From positions 1 through 64,000 of the forward strand of contig JAVXUO010001224.1 of the NCBI GenBank assembly GCA_033065855.1: DNA of 64,000 nt, written 5' to 3'. Below are positions 49,301-62,515 of the stretch, one piece after another. The notes below the pieces were generated by a model, which did not search any database, was not told where the DNA came from, and saw nothing but the letters and a program-made list of their open reading frames with translations. A program made the translations under genes and the position numbers. Numbering within the stretch: position 1 is the first letter of the stretch; every line of letters starts with the position of its first letter. The DNA is from Escallonia rubra. Lineage: Eukaryota > Streptophyta > Magnoliopsida > Escalloniales > Escalloniaceae.

Positions 49301-52300
49301 TCTCGGGTATATTAGTGCATTAAAGTCGATATTTATGCCTATTTACGCACTAAAGAAACATGAGTAGTAAAAAGAAAATCCTAAATATGGGATACTAAAG
49401 CGACATTCTACTGATACTTTCCCGTTTTACCCCTTTCTTTTGACTCGATGAAAATCATTAAAAATCTGACCTGATAGATCCATGAACTAAATTGCTGGTG
49501 AACTTCGTCAACTAGTGGTCCACGAATGACCTTCAAGGGAACCTGCAAGTAAACTGGATATATCAGTTGCTGATGAATGAACAGTAGATAAACAGTTAAT
49601 AGAGTAAGGATGTCAGAAGGGATACGTGTGAAGGTCATGGCCAGAGAAAGAAAATAAAAATGTTGATTGTGGATCATATTTTTGCAGTGCTTGGTTAGAG
49701 ACTCTTTAGGGCGAGCCCAATTATATGATTTATCAGAATTTCTCTTTTTTCATGCCAGAATAAGAAGTTTGACCCACCCACCACACCCATTTCTTTTCGT
49801 TTTCTTTCTTTGCATTTTGGGTACTTTGTTGAATTTTGATGTGTCTCACACCAGGTAATTCAAAAAGGAACCCCACAAAGTGTGAAAGAAGCTGTTGTTG
49901 AGCTAAAGGGAACCAAAATGAGAGAGAGAGCTTACTGATCTCGAAACAACAGCTGGAGGAGCTCCATTAGGGCGGAAAATATACGCACCAGAACGCTGCA
50001 ACAGAAATACACTTTAAATGATTTATTTGATAACTAAAATGTCCTAATATACTTATCCTTGCACAAGCATTCCAAATGTCTACCTGGGGATCCGCATCCC
50101 CTCCACTTGAACCATACCAGAGATAGCTTTGTTGAACTGGTACATCAACCTGGTAAACTGACATAAATCATTTAAAGGTACTACACAAGTAAACTAGAAC
50201 AGCTTTCACGAAATCCCTGTGTCAGAATGAAAACCACAACAGACTAGACCACAAATGGAACTCCTTAGATTTAGCTATGTGAGGCCACCTTTACAAACCA
50301 ACCGATAAGTTAAGAAATCTTGACAACAACCCTTATCATTCAAGCTCTTCCAGTTTATGCCAAATTAATTGGAGGTCTATTGGTGTCAAGAGAACCTGCA
50401 ATGAGCCATGGCTACCAGATGGCAACAAGAGGTTAAAATGTAGCACTTAGCATTTTTTAGTGCATCTCTACTTTTTGTTTTGGTCTCTCTGGCGTGCAGA
50501 AGTATCAAGAAGATAGGTTGCAATGTCAGAATCATAGATTTCTTCCAAAAATAGCCAAGTTCAAAGATAATATTGTTCCAATAACTACAGAACTTGTTGA
50601 ATCAGGTTGAGCCTTAAACCTGTAATGTGACATTTCATGTGAAGTGTGAACCATCTTGTACACATAGACTAGGTAACCAGAAGTCTTCTCTTCGACAAAC
50701 CAAATGACGAAAATGTCTGCAAACTGCAAAGTGTTTTGAACAGACCAGATGAAATGAACAATCAATTTCCACCATTCATCCCGGCAGGGATCAAAGATAC
50801 TTTCTCTAATCTGCTTGTAGCAGATTAGAAAAAGTAATTTGCAAAAGTCTCCAATCAGGTGTAGATGCATTCCTTTGTGCATGGCCAACAAGTCAAAATG
50901 CGTGTTGAATCATGTCTTTGAATTTCTGACTTATTCCTTTTAAACAAGTCTTAGTTATATGATGATAAATCATGTCGATAAGGTGTCCAATCATACTTTA
51001 TAACCAACAATTGTTGAGCCAATATGTATATCATTCTCAACGTCTGGACTCCCAAGTATAACAGTACTAGTAGCTTACCCCAGTTTTCGAATTGAAAATT
51101 CGTTTAAGTTGTCCAGACGTTGAAGAGAAGGACATCTTCAAGCTTCCTGGTCCGATCTCAACTGTCTCGTTCTGTGGAAGGTCCATTACAGGGACATACC
51201 CAATTCTTTTTCCTGTACCTGAAACACGTGAAACAGCTTAACCTATAAGGAAAATCTTCAACATGCTCTGCCTCAGTTGCCCATGACTTATGTTGCCCTT
51301 TTCTTTTTCATATTTTTCTGTAAGGCAGAGAGCTTGATTGTGCTTGGGACACTTATAAAGGAAAGCATTGTTCGTAGCACACTAATGAAAGGGCTCAATA
51401 ATAATAAATATAACAGGATTTACTGATACAGGAAGTAAGTTTGACAAATACCTTGTCCAGCCATTTTGGAAATAAAATAGGTACTCCAACCCAGAGGCGG
51501 CACAGATGCTTGAAAGAAAAGCCAATACTTGGGAACTTCTTGTGGTGAGTTTCCCAAATAAGCCTTCGTGTAGAAGTTCCTTAGGTTTCTGGTGACATTA
51601 TCCAACTCCATGTATTGTGCCTCAATCGCATTGCCCGTGGAATCTTGTATAATAAGGTTAGCATCTTTAACCTGTTTGGATATATCATTGATTAACTACA
51701 TTGATGTGCAAAAGACGTAGCCAAACCACTAAAGCATGCAGGAAAGGTGATGGTGCATATATTTCATTTTATAGCCAGACCCCGCGATGGTGGGAGCCTC
51801 ATGCACTAGTCCGCCCTTTCTTTATAAGGCATATTTACTTTAGACCCTGTTCAAACCAAAAAAATAGTAATAAAAACTCAAACCTCTCTTGTGGAATGGT
51901 GAAGTGCCAAACAAGCTAACACCCGGATACTCAAACTAAGACCTGGATGTCAAATATTTTTGTCATTTCACTCCATCTAGTGCAATATATTTTATTGGAG
52001 ACGTTTTCTTAAAACACAAATACCATAATTCTCCTTTATAGTGGCAATATTTAAAACCCTAGCTTGGACGACATGGCGACATCTTTTGCACAACTGCACC
52101 CAACCTCCCCCCACCAGCGCCTTATCCAATAAGTGATGTCTATCTCCTGCTACGACATCTTTGTAGTTCAATCGCTAGATATTGAGGCACAATGAAGACC
52201 AACTCAACCAACCTTCATTCTGTCTTTCCTGTTTCAATATCAGCACTGAGCATGTATATTTCCTTTTGATGCTCCCTATTCCCAAATGCCAATTTTCAGT

Positions 52301-55300
52301 TATATGGGGCTGATATCCACCAAATTCCAAGCTTGTAGCATCGAAAAAAGTTGGCTTTACTAGTCTGATGGCTTCAGAAAATGAGTCACTTTGTTTTTTT
52401 AAGCAACGGTAAGAAAACATGCGACAATTGGTACTCCAACCATGGGTAAATAAAGTATGGCTACTTACTCAGACTACATGTTCTAGAAGGGATATGCTCA
52501 CCGGAATCCTGATAGTCTGAGTACGATTCCATCCAAGAGGATTATATGCCACAACAACCTAAAACATGACCAGAAAATTTAGTAAACAATTTTCAGAATA
52601 TATGTTAACCTGAAAACAGCTTATATAGAAAGGAAAGACTACCAAGCTCTTCCCTTCTGGAATATCTTCCTCGGTTGGTGGACAAAAACTTATGTTAAGC
52701 AATTGACACTGTTACAAACAAAAGAAAAGAAAAGCATTACGAAGGATGGCATAATTGATTATCTGACAACCAACAAGGAAACAGGCCTGTACCCTCCCCC
52801 TTGCCTCCAAGGAAGCCAAATGAAAAAAGAGACAGTCGGGATGTGTCCAGTTCGTTTGTACTCGCATGTTATGTACAAAATAAATTTGAGCTAGACAACT
52901 GCATGCATCTACTTCTAGGAAGGCTTTTAAACGCATTACTCTCAGTTCGACGTTGGTATATCAAGTTTATACCTTTCAACTTTTTACACTGCAAGCTTGG
53001 TCATGACATAATGCAACATTTACTAGTTTAATGGCAGAATCAGTCCTTTAAGTTTGAGCAATTAGAAAATGGAATACATGCAAAAATGTACATGCAAGTC
53101 TTACCAAGATGTATGCATATATGAACAGTGCAAGTCTATTCAGACCATCAAATTATCTTTAACTGTAAAGGCAGCCAACTTGCTTCAGAAATACCAGGAA
53201 ACTTCAAGGCAATAAAACAATGGCATATTTACAAGGTTACCTTAGCTTTTATTTGCAATATAGAGGCTGAATAGTTGCACATTTTGGTTTGAAGCTTAAT
53301 CATTAAACATGTAACAAATTGACCTACTGACTGATCATTTGGACAGTAAAAGACAATATAGTAAAGATAAGAGGAAAAAGATAGACAAATTGAATGACAA
53401 AATTGCATTCATGAAACATCACCTGGTTGAGCGTCAACATGGGTTTGGCACATAGGCTGCTTGGTCCTGAACTAACTAGGCATGACAGGGCCGAGCTAAC
53501 AACTGCTTCTGCCTATCAAAGGCAGTGCATTTGAATTTTATGAACCAAAGAAGAACATTTAGTAAGCAAAGCATGACAGCACAAGGGGCAGGCTGAATAC
53601 AACTAAAGAAGTTGAGAAATATCAAACAGCCCACCTCAGAAGCTCCAATTGCCAAGCGTTTTGCATAGTCGTTTGTTGTATGTTGTTTAGCGGTACCAGT
53701 AACAGCATCATGGTGCTGCGCAATTCCTAAAGCATCCCCTAAGCTAAATGTATGGGGACCAGTAGATCTCCTACCAACCAAGAACTCAAGCTGGCGTGCT
53801 GCCTATTTTGAAAAAAAAAAAATATTCAGTCTCGTGTTGGTTAATTGTAAATGAAAAGAAGAAGATAAGAAACCTCTGTCCGGAACTCCTCATCATCCTT
53901 CCACAGAAACATATTCAGTGATCAAACTTACTGTCCAACTTCTCGACGCATGAGCACATTGATGTTAACTTTTATGTGCTTTTCTAAGGATAGAGGTAGA
54001 CTTCAAAATTAATTTTGAAGGGCTGACAAAATTTGGGTTCAGAAACATATTAATAGACAGGTGAGGCTCCTCAATTCAAATACTTGCGTGGATTTGTAAC
54101 ATAAACCCTCAAGACAGAGAAGTCGTAGTGCCTTACCAAATAATATCCACTCAGCATACGGATATATCCCTTCAAGCCTGGGCGACTAGTAAAATATCCG
54201 GTCCAGTAAGCATTTGCCCCGTCAGCATATCTGCAATCAACAGACAAGTATTTCTTTCAAAGGACTAGATCAATAGACTAACCGGACTTTCTAGGAATAT
54301 TAAAGAGGAACCAAGTACTCACGGAAAGTAGTCATCAGTTTTTAGTGGCCAGGATGCATTTGCTGCATTTTTTGCTTCTGTGTAGATAGACGGAGTAGAA
54401 TATAACGCATTCACTCGACCATCCTGTGACAGTTTAATTCACTATAATCCATTGTGACTAAATTGTGTCAAGTACAAGAAACGCGGAAGGAACCTTTTTT
54501 TTTTCCCCCTTTTTTCAAGCTAGGTATACGAAAATGATAAAACGATGTAGAACACAGAAAGATGCAACATCAAGCAGCTTCAGTTTTCCATCCATATAAC
54601 AAGAGCTTAAAGGTTTTCCTACTTTTATTTTCAGGCATACTGTCAAATAGCACAACATAGGGAGCGAGTGTACCGTCTCAATTTCAGAGGACCTTAATAT
54701 GAACTCGTATGATATAACATGACATCTAAGGGGTTTAAACTTGGATTTGGATTGCAAAAACGTTAGGTTTCGAGTACACAAGACATTGCTTTGATAACTC
54801 CAAGATTGTCAGAACGAAGCACATCTGGTGCATGGGATAGGTTACTTTTGACATGTGAGTTGTACTTATTAACTTTAACGAGGCATTTGACAAAGAAGTT
54901 TCAGTTCCACCGTAAATACTTTCATTGGCTTTGGTGCTTTCGCTTTAAGTCTTTTAACTTAAATGCTGGACAACTAAAAAGCAAATTCACAAGTTTAATG
55001 TATGGACTTAGTACCATTCCCTTTTTATTATCGATTGAAAAATTCTATGATCTGATGATAACTAAGTCATGAAAAGATGTGTAAGGCTCTGGGTACATTA
55101 AGGCCTATGACACATATAATCCGAAAATGATATTAACAGGGATATCAGGAGCAAACAAACACATCAAGCAAGCCACTGGCTTCTGCCAAAAGTACATATA
55201 TGTTCTCCTCGTGCATAATTAAGCTGGAAAGCACCTGGAATTTGGCTAGTATATATGGGAAAAGAAAAACTCAGAGAAACAAGTTTAAAGTTTCTGCAGA

Positions 55301-58041
55301 TAAATTGGAAATTGAACTATACCTTGTTCACGTAATGAAGGAGCTTGTCCATTTGCTTGAACCAAGACTCAGCGTATTGGTATCTGAAGTCATCACCCAT
55401 AGTCCACATAACATGATTTGTTCGTGTAACATTTGCCTATGTGTCAATAGGGCTCAAACTATTACCAAATTATTTATGAAGTTATACATCTAGTGACTAG
55501 GACAGTCCTCTATTGGGAGCTAAAATAAAACAAAAGCCACATATTGCGAAAAACATAAGTTTAAGTTTACTTGAACCATTGCAGCATCAATGAAATCATT
55601 AACACGACTTTCAACATTGTAATCATATATGAGAGGATTATCCTGCAGTTTAACACGGACTATATGAGATTATTGAAACAGTGTACGCATAGACTCGGTT
55701 TCCCTTAGAACAAAAGAACCTGCACAGGGATGATGTTGTCAAAAACTTCAAAATTGAAACCATTTGGTGGACTGTAGTGAACAGGAAATGCATTGGCAAA
55801 GATCTGCACAGAATCAATACAAGAGACAGTTAAACAGTAAAATTAGTGATGATAGAACCAATTAGTTTTATGATATCCACAAAAATAAATAGAGTAGGGG
55901 CAGTGATACAGAACGAAAGTTGCAGCTCCAAACCTGAGATGTGGAACCAAAAGTTTTGGACCCACGCCATACAACTTCAAGAGATTTATCTTCCTTGCGC
56001 TTTGCCCTGTCTTGATAATCAATCCGGGCAAAATGTACAGAGTCGAAGCCAAGCTAAAGCACAACAAAATCATAGGAAAATCAGGTGTCATTCTTTAGTA
56101 TTTAACACAAAATATAGAGCCCATTTACTCTAATAGTGGTAATCATGACTCTCTTAGACCAAAGCACATTACAATTTTGGATAGTGGAAAATACCAGGTT
56201 ATAGTGGTAGAAACAATGTCAACCTTCATTAGAAGCATAAATGTCATTTTAAGGCCGATAGGTTAATGTTACCTCAGCACCAAGTAGGTAAGCTTGCACT
56301 GCAGAGTGGCCAAATGGATCAATCTGCCATCCAGCACGAGGGGTTTTGTTAAATTGGCTCTTTATCAAGTGATGACCCAGAGTCGTTTGGTCAATCATGT
56401 CAATGTAATGGGTAGTTGCTTCATCGTGCATACACCAGCCACCATTTCTAAGCCAGAAAATCATCTAACTTCAATTCATATCATATTCCTGAACTGATAT
56501 TCCTTTCTCAAGTATTTAAAAGCTGCCAAGTAAACTGCATACATGAATTCCAACTGGCCAGCATCAACAAGCTTTCTCACAATTTCTTCTGTCTCTAAAT
56601 TTTGCTCATCCCACCATCGATGAAAGAAGGCCTATTGTCCACAATGTTAGCCTATCAGAATATCATGAGGACTTCCACACACAAGGAATGAAAAAGGACA
56701 TGATAATACACACACAGCTTATGAGATAAACACTCTGTGTTTTTACATGCAAAAGACAATTTGAAAATGGTCAATCTCGTGCGGACACACCGGTAAGACC
56801 CACCCATTAAAGAGACATGAAACATCAGTTGACTACTGCTTGATTTGAATAGGCACATTACTTATAGGAAATTAGTTTGTATGTGTATTGCAGCTGGTAA
56901 TATTATCTTGGATGTGACCATTATATCATGCTTATTTTTACTAGTAGAATCCAATTTCTCAAGTATCTTGAGGCAACTGAACTTAAGTCACGATTTTTGT
57001 GGTAATCCTAGAAACTATGTATGTTGTGTGCCATCTCCAAAAGCACATTGTCCAATGCGCTGGATGAAAGATCAAATGCTCATCATCGATTTTCGTTCTC
57101 TGCCTAGATTCCTAGTAGAAATTGGATAAGCCCAATTGTGTTGGACATAATGATGTTAGAAACCGACTGCAAGAAAAAAAGTATTATTGAGGTTACATTT
57201 TGGAATCCTAGAGTTCAGAAGAAAAAGGTTGCATAAGTGGATTGCCTTCAAAACCCCACGTAATAGCATGTAATAAAGGTGCAAAATCCCATGTACTTAG
57301 CACGGCTTTGATTACCCTGCACGAAAAACAGCGCAGTAAAGGCCATATAGGCGGTGCAGAGTTGATTCAAGAAATTTATTCTTGTTCAACTGTAGGACCA
57401 CTAAGGTTAGTACTGCTTAGCATGGATGAAGTAACACTGTCTCCTTGTGAATGTGTTTCTCTGCGCAGTTTTAGCATGCATTTACATTCTAGTACTTATG
57501 GTGTGCTATTTGCTGAAAGAACTTGTTTCTGGGAATTACCTAAATTTCCTAGAACCTTCATTTACAAAATCATAAACTGCCTAATCCAGAAACAAAACAA
57601 AAGACATACCATTTCAGCAAAGACAAATTTCCTATTCGGGTCGGCCAGCAATGCCATAATAACGGAATCCAGCACATTTTCAACACATGCACCCTGCACC
57701 AAAAATCATCAGAAAAAAAAAGGGGTCAAATTCAAGTATCACAGACAGAAATTCCCATCAGGTTTAATCCAATTGAGTTATACACGGCTACACACAAACT
57801 AAACATTAGTACTGATACGATGTATGACCTGAATGCTATTATTCGATCCAACATAGTACTGATCAACTGTCTTCAACCAGCCCACGTCATCATGTGAATG
57901 AGGAACCAAGTGAACATTCAATTTCCCTTCAACAATGCCACTTCCAGTATCATACTTGATATACCCGTCGACAATCCCCCATGAACAAACAACATAAAGT
58001 ACACAGATAAAAGCTGAAACCGATACAGCTTCCATCTTCAT
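40325..58041 (-). CDS. Alpha-mannosidase, glycoside hydrolase family 38 (lysosomal/vacuolar type)
   Basis: Secretory-pathway exo-mannosidase removing alpha-linked mannose from glycans. Exons (minus): 58041-57829, 57693-57610, 56631-56543, 56447-56273, 56053-55934, 55803-55720, 55642-55571, 55436-55323, 54423-54323, 54230-54137, 53802-53635, 53512-53423, 52708-52643, 52558-52502, 51671-51452, 51218-51079, 50149-50084, 49995-49936, 49542-49471, 48897-48850, 48697-48578, 47899-47834, 47025-46913, 46810-46726, 42219-42109, 42028-41933, 41857-41810, 41285-41217, 40513-40325; 3030 nt, 1009 aa, normal size. N-terminal signal peptide about residues 1-26. Zinc-site motif PHSHDDVGW (His50, Asp52), predicted nucleophile Asp172 in [12 protein letters not shown], and [14 protein letters not shown] (His412/413, Asp414). 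Every junction keeps frame and catalytic residues are intact. Intron 24 (4.5 kb) contains a solo LTR, LINE and SINE. Confidence 0.95.
42416..43534 (+). mobile_element. Probable solo LTR in mannosidase intron 24
   Basis: The segment begins TGTAACGCC, ends TTCACA and is flanked by the 5-bp direct repeat atacc (42411-42415 and 43535-43539). It has a TATA box (ttttataaatagccc near 42740) in the right place for an LTR promoter. Its downstream part (cggattcctctgaggatactgg) resembles R/U5 of plant Ty3/Gypsy Tekay-like LTRs. No second LTR or internal region exists, so LTR-LTR recombination is the simplest origin. It is antisense to the host gene. A C-run at 43324-43339 followed by (CA)n lies within it. 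Confidence 0.55.
44240..45680 (+). pseudogene. LINE (L1-like) reverse transcriptase remnant, antisense in intron 24
   Basis: Successive frames read recognisable plant LINE ORF2 pieces in the right order: [19 protein letters not shown]-like, [57 protein letters not shown], then a 155-aa open part with [36 protein letters not shown] and HPLRWFGHI. Frameshifts and stops interrupt it and the YADD-type catalytic region is damaged, so it is dead. The 5' part, including the endonuclease, is missing. Confidence 0.8.
46345..46495 (-). mobile_element. SINE (TS/Au-like) in mannosidase intron 24
   Basis: On the minus strand the sequence reads ggaagcagcctctctgc, later gggcgagccctttttt, the familiar body and 3' end of a plant tRNA-derived SINE. 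A tRNA-B-box-like element (cggatttaattcg) lies near 46455-46470. It is diverged, and I did not find a clear target duplication. Confidence 0.6.
51774..51834 (+). mobile_element. SINE 3'-end fragment in a mannosidase intron
   Basis: agaccccgcgatggtgggag and cctcatgcactagtccgccc followed by ttt match the 3' end of the same SINE type as at 46345-46495, on the opposite strand. The 5' part is eroded. Confidence 0.55.
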
Positions 58042-59466
58042 GATTGAAACCCACTAAACCCTAGCCGTGTCTACTCTAACCAACGCCTTGGGATTGTCTG
58101 TCGATTATATATAGCAGTAGAAGCTTGTTTGGGTTGTAGTGATGATTAAACATTGATTCCTCCTTTGGACTGTAGCAGACTAGCAGCCGGCGGGTTTTAT
58201 ACGTGGGGCGGATTCACCAGTGGATTTTACAGATCTTTCGGAGGTAATCCAGTTATGGGCAAAACGATTTTGACAGGATATAGTTTTTGCTTGTTTGACA
58301 GATGGGTTTTGACTTTTGATGGGTGATCTTTACAGTGAGGGAGTTGGTAACTGTACGAGGAAAAACAGTTCTTTACTGGGTCAGCACTCAGCTGGAAAGG
58401 TACTTCCACTGCTCTATGCAAGCACGGATGCTTTCTGTTGTTGGGATCTTGTGCTAGATACGGCTTCCATTTGAAGAAAATAAGGCTTTGTTGCTTTTAG
58501 ATTGCTTTTACCCTCTTTTGGGAATTTGGTTTCTTGGTAAACTGATTCTCTTGCTGGGATCGTTTGTTAGACCGGTACAAGCATATGCGTTACACGTGAA
58601 CGTGGTCTATAATAATTTTTAAAATTATAATGTGCAAAGTTATTGGTGTAACGAAGAGAAAATGGAAAAATTGAAAGAAATAATTTATGTCTTTGTTCGA
58701 GATATATAAATTTCATATTTCAATACGAAAATAGAGAATGGGACGATACAGTTTTACTTTTACATAATTTAATTAAGAGTACTATAATATCTTTTTGGTC
58801 TTCATCAAATTTGAGCTTTTTTTTTTTGCATGGTTGGAGTGCACAAGATCATGAGATCTGATTCGAATATTTTCCTCATGTAGTTCTGTCGGGCAGTACT
58901 CTTGAACTTTTTGTGCTACCAACCTTACTCAGATTCTGTCATCTTCAGTCTTTTTGTCCATCTCAACGATGAAGATGAATTCTTTGCCTTCCATTTTTTC
59001 AATATTCTTGCCATGTTGTATGTAACTCGTTAGTGTTAGATGTTGTCACTGTTTAACTTTTTACTTCGCATACCTGCTTTGACTGTATCAATTTTGAGAC
59101 TGAGCATCCAATTAAAGTTTCGACTGTATCAAACAATGTTACGAATGCTTGTTGTGTGTCTCTAATTACAACCAGTTTCAACATGTAACTATTCTTTTTA
59201 ATCATTATCACTGAATCAACAACATTTTTGTTCAAATAAATATGTCTTGTTGATTCCCGTAATTTATCTCGGTTCATAAGTTTACCTCGGTTCATAAGTT
59301 ACTGGAGATTCACACTTTTCATCCTTAAAAGTCGACCCTTTCGATGTGATTGTAACTTCCTTGCCGCATTTTATGCATGCTTAGTACCATGGTTCTTCTT
59401 TGTTCTCAATAATCAGGAACTTCGCTTTAAAATAGCAGTATAATTTCTATGTAAAACTATTGTTAG
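58042..59466. other. Upstream region of the mannosidase gene
   Basis: Should hold its promoter; a TATA-like tatatatag lies near 58106-58114, about 70 bp before the ATG. aaaccctag (telo-box-like) occurs at about 58055. No gene is seen in the rest. Confidence 0.4.
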
Positions 59467-59467
59467 T

Positions 59468-59480
59468 AAGTGTTGTGTTC

Positions 59481-59520
<40 letters not shown>

Positions 59521-59532
59521 AACGCAACACTT
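59468..59532. repeat. Hairpin with an (AT)n loop
   Basis: aagtgttgtgttcct (59468-59482) and aggaacgcaacactt (59518-59532) are inverted repeats with one mismatch, separated by about 35 bp of alternating AT. It could be the core of a small palindromic MITE. Three direct copies of gcatttgcgaggattt-like sequence follow at 59536-59620. Confidence 0.7.
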
Positions 59533-60108
59533 GTGCATTTGCGAGGATTTGAAGTTATAACTGTTACACATATATATTTGCGAGGATTTGAAGTTTTTGG
59601 TGCATTTGCGAGGATTTCTTCAAGAGTTACAACTGTTACATCTCTCATTTTTCCAATTGATGATAGACATGGTCTTTCCTTTTTCAACCTGTGTTTGAAG
59701 TTAAAAAGTGTGAGAAGTTATGCATTACTGTTTCATAAGGTTTAGGTCGTGTTTAAAAAGAATGTGTATTATCAGCTTCCTTGATTTTTGGGTTAACTTA
59801 TAGCGTGTTGATGAATGATAAAGACAATTGAGGTTCACCTGCAATACTTTTTAAAAGTGTTACGTTACTGCTTTCATAATGCTTTTGAGACTGTGAATAA
59901 AACACTTAAATTTCAAGTTAGTCTACTTGATATTCTATCGCTTTGACATTATCTATTACAGTAATTGGTTGTTCTTCGGCTTCCGTCTCTAAATCTTTGC
60001 CTTCATTGGTTGCTAAGTCACCCCAATGCGTTATAGTTGTAAAAGTCGACTTGCATTACATAAGATTTACAACAGTAGCTATCTTCCTCTTCTTCTTTTT
60101 TTTGAACG

Positions 60109-60576
60109 TTAGAAGGCCTTAGTTTTAGTGAAATATTCTTTGTCCATCATGAAGATTTCTCGCCTTTTATGCACAGTCCCATCTATGTTTCTCCTTATAC
60201 TTGAGAGTGCTTTTGCGTTAACCACTACTCCTAGAATGCCTGTAGAATCATAAGAGCAAGAAGAAGTACATTGTCTCTTAACTGCTTCTTTTCCACTTTG
60301 GTACATTTGGCATATACACAAAGGAACACGAGCAAAATAAAGAGAAACTGATATAGCTTTTTTACGGTGAGAGAATAAATTAACAGTTAGGTTATTGTGC
60401 CGAAATAGCCAAGTGTGAGGACTCTGAAGATCACCGTGCATAAAGTGTTCCATATTAAGCCTCTTAGCTAGTCTAGGAATCCTAATTCTCAATTGCTTGG
60501 TTTCAAGAATCACAATCAGGGATGGCCTATACTCTCTATTTAAGTTCTTGAGATAAGTTATTTTGTCATAGTGCAC
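60109..60576 (-). pseudogene. Possible LINE endonuclease fragment
   Basis: The minus-strand frame contains LKNLNREYRPSLIVILETK followed by RIPRLAKRLNMEHFMHGD and WLFRHNNLTVNLFSHRKKA. This resembles the start of the endonuclease domain of plant L1 LINEs (the 'ETK' and 'GGLWLFW' regions). The downstream half does not match. It is a truncated remnant if correct. Confidence 0.45.
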
Positions 60577-60589
60577 AATACTTCTTGAG

Positions 60590-61495
60590 TTCTAGATAAG
60601 GAAACTAAACATTAACATCTGAGAGAGCGAGTTTTTGATAGAGCCTTTTTTTAGCTTTAGTGAAATGAGCTTCAGAAAGATTGATCTTTTTAGCATACCA
60701 TTTTTTTCCTGTTCCACTTGGGGGTGCTCTTGGTTACAGCACTAGCAACTTCACCACAAACAAGATCAATCACTTGTCTCATGATCACCATCATCATCAG
60801 TAACCAGGTTACTGAATTTCTTTTGAGTGGCAAAGGCTTTAAGCTCATTCAACTGAGAGGCAGAAAGAGGTTCGGTAACAGGAGGCAGTAGCAGGCCTTT
60901 GTGGCAAAGCTTAATGTTCATGTGTCTTTACTTCAGAAGTATACATGATCAGGATTAATGGCAAGACAACTAAAAGTGGGGGCAGAAATTTCAAAGGACA
61001 GGCAAATGTAGAAAGTGAAGAAAATGATGATGCTATTATTTTTCATTATGGCTCATTTAACAAAGTGCAGTGTGTGAAGGACAAGCGCTTTTAGAATTAT
61101 CAAGCTATTGAGATAAAGCTTGACAAGGAGGCAAATGAAGCGGATGATTGGATCTTCCTTTAGTTGTGGCTGGATCTTCTATACACGACTCATAGTTTGG
61201 TCTGATAGGTTATTTTAAGATATTTAGATGCAATGCAATTACACGTATAACTACGTCATGGATAACTTATATGTAGGCATGCAAGCCTTTATCATGAAAC
61301 TAGATTCCCGCTTATAAGTGCTCTCTTATTATCTAGCATTCTCGCTTTCTTCAAAAAGGTTTGCGTTTCTGATTAGTATTTCTCCTCATTGCCCACACAT
61401 GACAGCATATATGTGAACAGACTTGTCATAAAAGCAAAAGTTCATAGTGTCAAGGCATTTACAACAATAATTTAATCAAAAACAACATAAATGTA
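60590..61495. other. Intergenic, no gene recognised
   Basis: Short frames only. A minus-strand stretch near 60830-60900 (PVTEPLSASQLNELKAF) looks protein-like but I cannot assign it. Confidence 0.35.
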
Positions 61496-61676
61496 TTACG
61501 GGAAGGGATAATACCATTTTAGTCCCCTGAACTATCCCCGCTTTTTTATTTTGGTCCCTGTACTTTAAAATCCGTTAAATCAGTCTCTATAATTTGTGTC
61601 GTCATCAAATAGATCCCTCCGTTGGGATTTCCCGTCAAAAAAGACCACGTGATAGGCACGGGGTCTTTTTTTAATG

Positions 61677-62060
61677 TTATTTCTGGCAAGCGAACCACTT
61701 GCCGATTGCGAGGAATTCCAGCTTAACGTTCCCGTTCTCGTCACGAACCACGGTGTAAGACACCTGCTTGGACTCCTTGTCCACCTCGGACATCTTCCTG
61801 CCGATGAACTTCTTCACCGAGAAGAAGGTATTCTCGGGGTTGACCACCACCTGCCGCTTGGCAATCTGCCCGACCAGTCGGTCCCCGTTCTTGGTCCACG
61901 CCACCACGGACAGCGTCGTATGCTGCCCCTCGGCGTTGGTGATAATCACCGGCTTGCCGCCCTCCATGGCCCCCATGGCCGAGTTGGTGGTCCCTAGATT
62001 GATCCCCACCACCTTCTCGGCCACCACCCGGAGCGGGCCCGTGGCGCCGCATCCCCGTCG
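61677..62060 (-). pseudogene. Captured fragment of a plastid-type HSP70
   Basis: An open frame reads [75 protein letters not shown] and [16 protein letters not shown]. That is the N-terminal start of the ATPase domain of a chloroplast stromal HSP70, including the transit-peptide/mature junction (RVVAEK). The invariant Asp of the IDLGTTNS phosphate-binding motif is Asn here, and the domain stops after about 115 residues at the TIR. It cannot be a chaperone. Confidence 0.85.
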
Positions 62061-62204
62061 ACCAAAACCTTTAACGACCATCATCAACCAATCGTAGTCA
62101 CCACTGTCATCAGCCTGTCAAGCCCTCCTCAATCACCACTACCAACCAACCCAAACCCCCAATTGTCGGCACTTCTACGTCAACCGTTCGAGGCATGCGG
62201 CTTG

Positions 62205-62515
62205 ATCCACGAGACGGTGGTACATGCCCACCCCTGCCCTTTCTTCGGCCACCCTTCCATACCCGCCCCTTGCCCCTGCCCCCTCCGCCAGGTCTGGGTT
62301 AGCCTCGACGCCCTCATCGGCCGCCTCCGCGTCGCCTTCGAGGAGAACGGAGGCAAACCCAAGTCAAACCCGTTCGGGACGCGCGGCTTTACCTCCGCGA
62401 AATTCGCGATTCGCAGTCCAAAGCACCGGGGGTCAGCTACGAGAAGAAGAAGCGGCCAACTCAGCTGCAGCAGCAGCAACAACAACAGCCTCCTCAGTTG
62501 CCTCCTCCAAGTTGA
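62205..62515 (+). pseudogene. Captured fragment of an ALOG-domain (LSH/G1-like) gene
   Basis: The plus strand reads [40 protein letters not shown] and NPFGTR. After a small frameshift near 62380 it reads [13 protein letters not shown] and VSYEKKKR, then a Gln/Pro-rich tail to a TGA near 62515. This is the second half of the ALOG DNA-binding domain, including the zinc-ribbon-like CPCP segment. The first half and nuclear-localisation KKRK form are missing or altered. Its 5' side faces the HSP70 fragment head to head. Confidence 0.85.

Noticed and set aside
57242..57802. A 186-aa plus-strand frame over the 5' end of the mannosidase gene
   Set aside because: It overlaps exon 2 in antisense and otherwise crosses introns; no family resemblance.
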